Shown here piece after piece: positions 37,600 through 42,839 of a stretch of DNA of 42,839 nucleotides. The translations under genes were made by a program, and so were the position numbers. The stretch is taken from assembly GCA_026416515.1 (NCBI GenBank), contig JAOAEZ010000003.1, positions 1-42,839 of the forward strand. The letters run 5' to 3'. The DNA comes from Hydrogenophilus sp. Lineage in GTDB: Bacteria > Pseudomonadota > Gammaproteobacteria > Burkholderiales > Rhodocyclaceae. How positions within the stretch are numbered: the stretch's first letter is position 1; each line of letters starts with the position of its first letter. The notes beneath the pieces were generated by a model. That model saw only the letters and a list, made by a program, of their open reading frames with translations. It was not told the DNA's origin and made no database searches.

Positions 37600-39243
37600 C
37601 TACATACCGTTGTAAAGCGGTCCTTCCCCGCCTTGCGGCGGGAGCCAGGTGATATTTTGCGTGGGGTCCTTGATGTCGCAGGTTTTGCAGTGGATACAGT
37701 TTTGGGCGTTGATGATGAGGCGAGGACCAGAGGCTTCTTCGAGGATTTCATAGACCGCCGCCGGACAATAACGAGTTTCGGGGCTGCGGTAGCGGTGCCA
37801 GTTTACAGAAATGGCCCGCTCGGGATCGGTGAGCCGAAGGTGAGAGGGTTGGTCGTCGGCGTGATAGACGTTGGTGAGTTCCAGACTGGTGAGGCGATCG
37901 AAGGTGAGTTGGCCGTCCGGTTTCAGCGGGGGGATGGGGGCAACTTCGATGGCCGGAAGAAGGGTTTGGTGGTCTGCTTGGCGATGGGTGAGCGTCCAAG
38001 GAAGGCGACCGCGAAAGAGGTGTTGGTCGAGGCTGAAGAGAAGCGCACCAAGCGTCACGCCGTTTCTCATGTAGGGTTTGAAGTTGCGGGCGAGGTAGAG
38101 CTCACGGTAGTCCCCACTTTGCGCAAAACGTTTGGGATAAGCGGTGAGTTCGTCGTGGGCCCGCCCTGCTGTGAGCGCTTCGATGACCGCGTCTGCAGCG
38201 AGAATGCCGCTTCGGATCGCTGTGTGTAACCCTTTGAGCCGAGCAGGATTGAAGAGACCGGCGTCGTCGCCAATGAGCAACCCGCCGGGAAAGATAAGGT
38301 TGGGGAGGGATTGAAGCCCGCCGGTGGTGATCGCACGGGCGCCGTACGCCAGCCGTTTCCCGCCGCGAAAAAGGGGAGCAATTGCGGGATGGGTTTTGAG
38401 ACGTTGGAACAGATCGTGAGGGGAAGTGTAAGGGTTGCGGTAGTCGAGGCCGACGATCAGGCCCACCGCGACCAGTTGTTCGTCGAGGTGATAGCAGAAC
38501 CCTCCTCCATAGGTGGCGCGGTCGAGAGGCCAGCCAAGAGTGTGGATGACGAGGCCAGGGGTATGGTTTTGAGCAGGGATATGCCATAACTCCTTGATAC
38601 CTATTGCATATTTTTGTGGCGATCGTCCGGCACGGAGGTTAAAACGAGCTTCGACCTCCTTACCGAGGTGGCCACGGCACCCTTCCGCAAGGAGGGTATA
38701 GCGGGCTTTGAGGATGACCCCCGGTTGATAGTTGGGGCCAGGGGTTCCTTTTTTGGTAATTCCGAGGTCGCCGGTGATCACCCCCGTGACTCGTCCGAGG
38801 GGGTCGTAAAGGAGTTGAGCAGCGGCAAAACCGGGGAAGAGTTCGACGCCAAGGGCTTCTGCTTGTCGTCCCATCCAGGCGACTAGGTGCCCAGCGCGAA
38901 CGATAGCGGTGGATTCGCCGTTGCGAAAGAGGGGAGGGAGAAGAGAGGCGGAAAGTGAAAAAGCGCGGGTGGAGGTGAGAAAGAGAAACCGTTCTTTACG
39001 AACAGAGGGTCCTAACGGTGCCCCCCGTGCAGCATAATCCGGAAGGAGTTCGGCTAGAGAAGAGGGATCTAAAAGGGCTCCGGAAAGAGTGTGGGCGCCG
39101 ATTTCAGCGCCTTTTTCGAGGAGACAGATGCGGAAGTTCTGACCGCGGTGAGCGGCTTGCTGCTGAAGGCGAATGGCTGCCGCCAGACCTGCAGGGCCGC
39201 CACCGACGATGACTACATCGAATTCGAGGGTTTCGCGTGGCAT
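37600..39243 (-). CDS. Electron transfer flavoprotein-ubiquinone oxidoreductase
   Basis: The 547-residue membrane-associated enzyme passes electrons from ETF, which collects them from acyl-CoA and related dehydrogenases, to ubiquinone. VVIVGGGPAGLAAAIRLQ binds FAD. GLIVGLDYRNPYTSPH and LIGDDAGLFNPARLKGLH are family blocks. A C-terminal 4Fe-4S ferredoxin-like motif uses CIHCKTC plus an earlier Cys in RYCPAAVYE. Length matches the family. AAAAGG stands shortly before the ATG. The ETF subunits are not in the window. Confidence 0.94.
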   Translation of the reverse strand: MPRETLEFDVVIVGGGPAGLAAAIRLQQQAAHRGQNFRICLLEKGAEIGAHTLSGALLDPSSLAELLPDYAARGAPLGPSVRKERFLFLTSTRAFSLSASLLPPLFRNGESTAIVRAGHLVAWMGRQAEALGVELFPGFAAAQLLYDPLGRVTGVITGDLGITKKGTPGPNYQPGVILKARYTLLAEGCRGHLGKEVEARFNLRAGRSPQKYAIGIKELWHIPAQNHTPGLVIHTLGWPLDRATYGGGFCYHLDEQLVAVGLIVGLDYRNPYTSPHDLFQRLKTHPAIAPLFRGGKRLAYGARAITTGGLQSLPNLIFPGGLLIGDDAGLFNPARLKGLHTAIRSGILAADAVIEALTAGRAHDELTAYPKRFAQSGDYRELYLARNFKPYMRNGVTLGALLFSLDQHLFRGRLPWTLTHRQADHQTLLPAIEVAPIPPLKPDGQLTFDRLTSLELTNVYHADDQPSHLRLTDPERAISVNWHRYRSPETRYCPAAVYEILEEASGPRLIINAQNCIHCKTCDIKDPTQNITWLPPQGGEGPLYNGM

Positions 39244-39368
39244 CGGGGCCTTTTCTGGTATTATCCTACGCGCCTATGGTGGGGTTGAGGAGGAGGGATC
39301 GTAGAGGTTGAATGAAGGTGAGGCCAATTGTATTCTTTTTCCCTGTCTTCTGAGCTAGGGTAAGGGGG

Positions 39369-39764
39369 ATGAGCGCTGGCTTTGCGACGGCAGCGGCAGC
39401 GGTTTTCGTGGGCGCGGGGTTGGGGGCGCTCGGACGGTGGGGGTTGGGGGTAGCGATCAATACCCTCTTTCCATTGGTGCCGCCGGGGACCGTCGCCGCT
39501 AATTGGCTAGGCGGGTATTTGGTGGGTCTTTTTTTGGGGTGGTTTGCCGCTAATCCCCATTTACCAACAGAGCTTCGCCTTTTTTTGATAACCGGGGTGT
39601 GCGGGGGATTGACCACTTTTTCGACGTTTTCGGCAGAGCTTGTCCATTTGCTGCAGCAGAGCCGTTATGGGTGGTTCGTCGCAGCTGCAGCGATTCATCT
39701 CGTGGGGTCCTTGGCGACGACAATAGCGGGGCTTGCTACGGTGGAGTGGCTGCTGCGGCGATAA
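39369..39764 (+). CDS. crcB: Fluoride ion channel Fluc/CrcB
   Basis: The 131-residue four-helix membrane protein exports fluoride as an antiparallel dimer. GGLGALGRW-like residues at the start (GAGLGALGRWGLG), GTVAANWLGGYLVG and GGLTTFSTFS with the polar fluoride track are characteristic. The leader (39244-39368) shows no fluoride riboswitch. Its stop codon ends one base before the encoded CCA end of the tRNA-Leu gene on the other strand. Confidence 0.93.
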   Translation: MSAGFATAAAAVFVGAGLGALGRWGLGVAINTLFPLVPPGTVAANWLGGYLVGLFLGWFAANPHLPTELRLFLITGVCGGLTTFSTFSAELVHLLQQSRYGWFVAAAAIHLVGSLATTIAGLATVEWLLRR

Positions 39765-39765
39765 G

Positions 39766-39852
39766 TGGTGCCGAGGAGGGGACTCGAACCCCCAAGCCCA
39801 AACGGGCGGCGGATTTTAAGTCCGCTGTGTTTACCGGTTTCACCACCTCGGC
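39766..39852 (-). tRNA. tRNA-Leu (anticodon UAA)
   Basis: The acceptor arms GCCGAGG and CCTCGGC pair over seven bases, with discriminator A and an encoded CCA. The anticodon stem GCGGA/TCCGC holds the loop CTTAAAA, giving anticodon UAA, which reads UUA and UUG. A long variable arm (GCCCGTTTGGGC) marks a class II tRNA, and GGTTCGAGTCC forms the T arm. Total length is 87 bases. TTG is a heavily used leucine codon in plus-strand genes of this window. Confidence 0.95.
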
Positions 39853-39868
39853 AGAGAGAGGTGAGGGG

Positions 39869-39874
39869 ATTTTA
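39869..39874 (-). promoter_or_regulatory. -10 box of the tRNA-Leu gene
   Basis: TAAAAT on the minus strand lies 17 bases before the mature tRNA 5' end, so the precursor would have a short leader. Downstream of it the sequence CCCCTCACC is C-rich rather than a canonical stringent discriminator. No clear -35 box. Confidence 0.4.
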
Positions 39875-39944
39875 ACCGATTGTGGCGCCGATGGTGTAAG
39901 GAGATGGATAAAACACGGTCGTTTGGTGGAAAGGTGGGGAAAGG

Positions 39945-40337
39945 GTGATAAACGGAGCGCCTGATCGCGAGAAAGGTGAAGAAAGACGAAAGGAAAAAAG
40001 TCGTCTCTTTTGGTCGATCGTGGCGAGCGCGATAGCGCTGACGTTGGGGGTGGTGTGCGTTGTTTGGGAGGGGTGGGGGGCACCGATTCGCGCTGGGGGG
40101 TCGTGGCTGGTGGTGAAAGCGCTGCCGTTGGCGTTTTGGTTTCCCGGATTGGTGAAGGGGCGGTTGCGAAGCGCCCAGTGGACAGCGCTTGGTTGCAGCG
40201 GCTATTTGCTGGAGGCAGCAACCCGAGCTTTTGAACCAATGCCGGTTCGAGGGTGGGCCCTCGCCGAGGGGGTGTTAAGCGTGGCCCTTTTCGGGGCGGC
40301 CGTGATGGTGGTGCGCACCTATCCGCGACGAAAATAA
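39945..40337 (+). CDS. Small membrane protein, DUF2069-like
   Basis: The 130-residue protein has a charged N-terminus (PDREKGEERRKEKS) followed by about four hydrophobic segments. The pattern LPLAFWFPGLVKGRLRSAQW, then GYLLEAATRAFEP, resembles DUF2069 membrane proteins of proteobacteria, which have no established function. The start is GTG at 39945 with AAAGG overlapping it closely; no ATG is available. It ends one base before the terminator hairpin shared with the flagellar run. Confidence 0.65.
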   Translation: MINGAPDREKGEERRKEKSRLFWSIVASAIALTLGVVCVVWEGWGAPIRAGGSWLVVKALPLAFWFPGLVKGRLRSAQWTALGCSGYLLEAATRAFEPMPVRGWALAEGVLSVALFGAAVMVVRTYPRRK

Positions 40338-40338
40338 C

Positions 40339-40365
40339 CCCCCTTCCCGATAGAAGGGAAGGGGG
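40339..40365. terminator. Bidirectional terminator between the DUF2069-like gene and fliS
   Basis: CCCCCTTCCC and GGGAAGGGGG form a perfect 10-bp stem with a 7-base loop (GATAGAA). Read leftward, from the flagellar genes, it is followed by GTTATTTT, a reasonable U-tract, so it should end the fliC-flaG-fliD-fliS transcript. Rightward it is followed by AATCTATTATT, a weaker tract. Confidence 0.8.
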
Positions 40366-40371
40366 AATCTA

Positions 40372-40770
40372 TTATTGACGGGCTTCGATCGCTGCCCACG
40401 CCTCGCGCAACGTGCGTAGGAGGCTCGTTGCTTCTTCCAAAGGCGCGATGCTGTTGAGGAGCGCGGCGTGCTGCAGCCGCTCGAGGATGTAGTCGTAGAG
40501 AGAGACCAACCGCTCCGCGAGTTCGCCGCCGGCGTCTAGATCCAAAGAGCCGCGCAGTCCGTCGCGGACGATGGCGGTTGCTTTTTCAAGCGCTTCAGCC
40601 CGCTTCGGAACGTTGCGCTGCTCGATCGCCACCTCCGCTTCGGCGATACGCTGCAACGCGCCGTCAAAAAGCATGAGGATGAGGGTGTGGGGGTCAGCTT
40701 GGGCCACCGCCGCTTCGAGGTCTTGCTCGCTTTGAGTTTGGTACATAGCCGCTGCTGTCCTAGCTAACAT
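40372..40770 (-). CDS. fliS: Flagellar export chaperone FliS
   Basis: The 132-residue cytosolic helical protein binds the flagellin C-terminus and prevents early polymerisation. DPHTLILMLFDGALQRIAEA and SLYDYILERLQHAALLN are FliS hallmarks. The ATG at 40770 has GAGG five bases upstream and leaves seven bases after the fliD stop. An in-frame start further up would overlap fliD, and one 24 bases on (40746) is possible. Confidence 0.92.
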   Translation of the reverse strand: MLARTAAAMYQTQSEQDLEAAVAQADPHTLILMLFDGALQRIAEAEVAIEQRNVPKRAEALEKATAIVRDGLRGSLDLDAGGELAERLVSLYDYILERLQHAALLNSIAPLEEATSLLRTLREAWAAIEARQ

Positions 40771-40777
40771 CTCGACC

Positions 40778-42139
40778 TCAACGGTTGAGATTGGTGAGCT
40801 GTTGCGATAGGTAAGCACCCGTAGCGTTCATCCGCCCTAGAAGGGAGTCCATGGTATTGAACTGCCGTAGGTACATCTCCTGAAGCCGGGCGAGGCGATC
40901 CTCAAACGCCTCTTTCTGCGCGTCGAGGAGTTTGACCGATTGCTGCAGTCCCTTAACCCGCATATCGATCAACCCGTTGGTTTTGGTATAGCCTTCCGTC
41001 AGGGCTATTCCTTTTGCTGAAAGACCTTCGGTGTTCCCTACACCGGCGAAGAAGGTGGCGATATCCGCTCCGTTGGCGGTGAGCGCTTGCGTGAGTTTGC
41101 TCTCTTTGATCGTCATCCGCCCCGTCGAGGAGAATTCGACGCCAAAGTCGGAGAGACGTTGATAGTCTCCTACCCCCGTGATGGTCTGACTCAATACTTG
41201 CCGCACTTGATTGCGCAGTCCGCGTAGGCTCGCGTCGCCGTAAAGATCACCCGCTCTTTTCTTTTCCGCATCATAACCACCGAGCTGGTCGATTTTGTCC
41301 ATTAGGGCGTTGTAGGCGTTGGCGAGGTTCTGAATCGCATTTTTCGCGGGGGTAAGGTCGCGCTCAAGGGTAAGCGACTTGGGCGTATTGCTCGCTCCGG
41401 TGAGGGTAAGGGTAACGTTATCGATGGCGTCAGTGATGGTGTTTTTGCTGCGGGTGATTTGAACCCCATTGATGGTGAGTTGGGCGTCTTGCGCGCTTTG
41501 CAGACGGTAAAGGGCATTGTTGCTGCCCGTGGGGAGGGCATTGGGGTTGCTAAAGGTGAGGCTGGAGAGAGCCCCTGTACCTGTGAGGGTAAAGGTGTTG
41601 GCTGCTCCCGTCTCTTTGCCGGTGAGGACGAGCTGTTTGACCCCGCCATTGTTGATGACAGAGGCGGTGACCCCGGCGTTGGCGGCGTTGATCTGATCGC
41701 GTAGCTGCTCGATCGTCGTTCCCGCCGCTACGTTGATGGTGGTGCTGTTGCTGCCTACGGTGATCGTGAGATCTCCACCTCCTGAAGGGTCAAACTGAGT
41801 GGTGGCGCTGGTAGCGACCCGCTGCGCTTGCGCGAGCTGTTGGACCGAGATCTCATATTGACCGACCGCCGCACCAGCTTTGGCCGAGGCGGTGAAATCC
41901 GCCCCCTGCGCTACCGTGGTTTTGACGGCGGTAAAGGTGTCTTTATTTTTAAGGGCTTCGAGGGCGCTTTGCAGTTGCGAGACAGCCGATTTGATCTGCC
42001 CAAAGCCGGAAATTTGGTTGTTAAGATTCTGTTTTTGCGCGTCGAGCCGTTTGAGCGGCTGACGCTCTACCGACATGATCTGCGAGACCAGTCCCTTGAT
42101 GTCGAGACCAGAACCGATCCCTGTTGCCGTGAGTGCCAT
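40778..42139 (-). CDS. fliD: Flagellar filament cap protein FliD
   Basis: The 453-residue hook-associated protein 2 caps the filament and folds new flagellin into place. The N-terminal GIGSGLDIKGLVSQIMSVER and the C-terminal coiled coil (VKLLDAQKEAFEDRLARLQE, then YLRQFNTMDSLLGRMN) are typical D0/D1 elements. AGGAGGTG seven bases before the ATG is the strongest ribosome site in the window. It lies between flaG and fliS. Confidence 0.95.
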   Translation of the reverse strand: MALTATGIGSGLDIKGLVSQIMSVERQPLKRLDAQKQNLNNQISGFGQIKSAVSQLQSALEALKNKDTFTAVKTTVAQGADFTASAKAGAAVGQYEISVQQLAQAQRVATSATTQFDPSGGGDLTITVGSNSTTINVAAGTTIEQLRDQINAANAGVTASVINNGGVKQLVLTGKETGAANTFTLTGTGALSSLTFSNPNALPTGSNNALYRLQSAQDAQLTINGVQITRSKNTITDAIDNVTLTLTGASNTPKSLTLERDLTPAKNAIQNLANAYNALMDKIDQLGGYDAEKKRAGDLYGDASLRGLRNQVRQVLSQTITGVGDYQRLSDFGVEFSSTGRMTIKESKLTQALTANGADIATFFAGVGNTEGLSAKGIALTEGYTKTNGLIDMRVKGLQQSVKLLDAQKEAFEDRLARLQEMYLRQFNTMDSLLGRMNATGAYLSQQLTNLNR

Positions 42140-42151
42140 GGTGCACCTCCT

Positions 42152-42643
42152 TTACGCCTTCTCGCGTACAAGTAGCCCCTGCACTTTGTCAAGGGCTTTG
42201 GCAATCTCTATGAGCTCTTGCGGAGGAATTTGCTTGATTACCTCTTTCGTTGCGGCGTCGATTACCTTAATGACCAATTTCTTAGTCTCTTCATCTACTT
42301 GAAATTGGAGGTTGCGATTGAGCGTGGCAATCATTCGCTCCACTCTTTTGGCCGCTTCTTCGATCTCCTGCCGTCTGTTCGGAGAGAAAGCGGAGGCCTC
42401 CTCGATGTTCCGTTCCCCCGGGGAGAGGGAAGCAGCCACCGTGCTTGCTTCTGTTGCACCCGCACGACCGAGAGGGCGCGCCCCAGCGCTCCCTTCCGGC
42501 GAGATGGCGGTCCCGGGCGCGGGAACCCCCGCCTTCTCTCCCTGTCCGGCTTCACTTCCCGGCCGCTTGGAGAGAGGAGGAGCGGGATCAACCCCGCCCA
42601 CTGGTACCGTTACGACACTACTCACTCCCGAGATCGCGTTCAT
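42152..42643 (-). CDS. flaG: FlaG family flagellar protein
   Basis: The 163-residue protein has a disordered Pro/Gly/Ala/Ser-rich N-terminal half and a FlaG domain at 95-163, with LQFQVDEETKKLVIKVIDAA and EVIKQIPPQELIEIAKALD. FlaG proteins influence filament length. AGGAGG five bases before the ATG supports the start. Its position between flagellin and fliD is the usual one. The N-terminal half is longer than in many FlaG proteins. Confidence 0.92.
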   Translation of the reverse strand: MNAISGVSSVVTVPVGGVDPAPPLSKRPGSEAGQGEKAGVPAPGTAISPEGSAGARPLGRAGATEASTVAASLSPGERNIEEASAFSPNRRQEIEEAAKRVERMIATLNRNLQFQVDEETKKLVIKVIDAATKEVIKQIPPQELIEIAKALDKVQGLLVREKA

Positions 42644-42669
42644 CGTTGCCTCCTTTGGCGCTGGACGGA

Positions 42670-42693
42670 GGGCGGGCTTCTATTTTCCCGCCC
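42670..42693 (-). terminator. Hairpin between flagellin and flaG
   Basis: GGGCGGG and CCCGCCC form a perfect 7-bp stem with a 10-base A/T-rich loop, about 36 bases past the flagellin stop. It lacks a U-run on the minus strand, so it may act as a partial terminator or a 3' stabiliser that lets flagellin exceed the downstream genes. Confidence 0.4.
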
Positions 42694-42729
42694 CCTTATC
42701 GCTCACAAACCGATCAGCGCCTTGAGATT

Positions 42730-42839
42730 TTACCGCAGGAGGCTCAACACCTGTTGAGGCGCCGCATTCGCCTGAGCCAGCATCGCGACCCCCGCTTGCT
42801 GCAGGATCTGCGCCCGCGAAAGCGCCGCCGTCTCCTGCG
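42730..42839 (-). CDS. fliC: Flagellin, C-terminal end (partial, cut by the window edge)
   Basis: The last 36 codons before a TAA at 42732-42730 read QETAALSRAQILQQAGVAML then AQANAAPQQVLSLLR, the conserved D0 helix and terminal LLR of bacterial flagellins. The rest of the gene lies beyond base 42839. This helix is both the filament core and the binding site of FliS, encoded downstream. Confidence 0.93.
   Translation of the reverse strand, partial: QETAALSRAQILQQAGVAMLAQANAAPQQVLSLLR

Noticed and set aside
39244..39368. Fluoride riboswitch before crcB
   Set aside because: I looked for the paired conserved segments of the crcB motif and did not find them; the leader is short and mostly purine-rich.
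42694..42729. Sigma-28 promoter before flaG
   Set aside because: AGCGATAA resembles the -10 part of a flagellar promoter, but the TAAA element is 25 rather than about 15 bases away.

Overview
The window looks like a chromosomal segment of a moderately GC-rich betaproteobacterium. The evidence is gene content and order: mdh divergent from a GntR regulator and a long sdhCDAB-sdhE-gltA-sucAB-lpdA-zapE run; a rhodanese-grxC-secB-gpsA run; glyA-nrdR-ribD; and fliC-flaG-fliD-fliS. Composition and order would fit a Hydrogenophilaceae-like organism (Hydrogenophilus/Tepidiphilus type), but that placement is inference from sequence alone. I see no mobile element, phage gene, CRISPR array, rRNA or replication origin. 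There is one tRNA, and no gene-free stretch exceeds about 200 bases.

Layout. 1-2.1 kb (minus): a CitE/HpcH-type CoA lyase and malate dehydrogenase. 2.3-14.9 kb (plus): a tightly packed run of eleven genes, from a GntR/UTRA regulator through succinate dehydrogenase, citrate synthase and the 2-oxoglutarate dehydrogenase complex to the ZapE ATPase. With divergent mdh this gives four TCA-cycle steps under what may be one regulator. 14.9-16.4 kb (minus): phosphatidylethanolamine synthesis (psd, pssA). 16.5-21.3 kb (plus): a secreted alpha-carbonic anhydrase, the AsmA-like envelope protein YhdP and a nitrilase-family amidase. 21.5-26.7 kb (minus): biotin synthesis (bioB, bioA, a bioF-bioC fusion, bioD). 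26.7-27.9 kb (plus): comF and trmL. 28.0-30.9 kb (minus): an ArsR-type repressor heading rhodanese, glutaredoxin, secB, a secreted SH3 protein and gpsA. 31.1-34.6 kb (plus): phosphoglycerate mutase, a carboxy-terminal protease, a ThiF/MoeB enzyme and a CbiX/SirB-type chelatase. 34.5-39.2 kb (minus): ribD, nrdR, glyA and ETF-ubiquinone oxidoreductase. 39.4-40.3 kb: crcB, tRNA-Leu(UAA) and a small membrane protein. 40.4-42.8 kb (minus): flagellar fliS, fliD, flaG and the 3' end of flagellin.

Genes are packed with many 1-7 base overlaps (ATGA, GTGA, TGATG), so translational coupling is likely throughout. The most striking global property is a strong excess of G (and of purine) on the plus strand through most of the first 39 kb, whichever way genes point. 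Plus-strand genes carry Gly/Glu/Arg/Lys-rich tails and inserts, while minus-strand genes carry Pro/Ser-rich tails. The skew weakens in the flagellar genes. The palindrome CGATCG is also far more frequent than base composition predicts.

The most interesting local items are a BioF-BioC fusion protein; an ArsR repressor with the Cys spacing of persulfide sensors heading a rhodanese/glutaredoxin/secB operon; a perfect 14-bp palindrome between mdh and the GntR/TCA run; and a single CCATGG that contains the start codons of two divergent genes.
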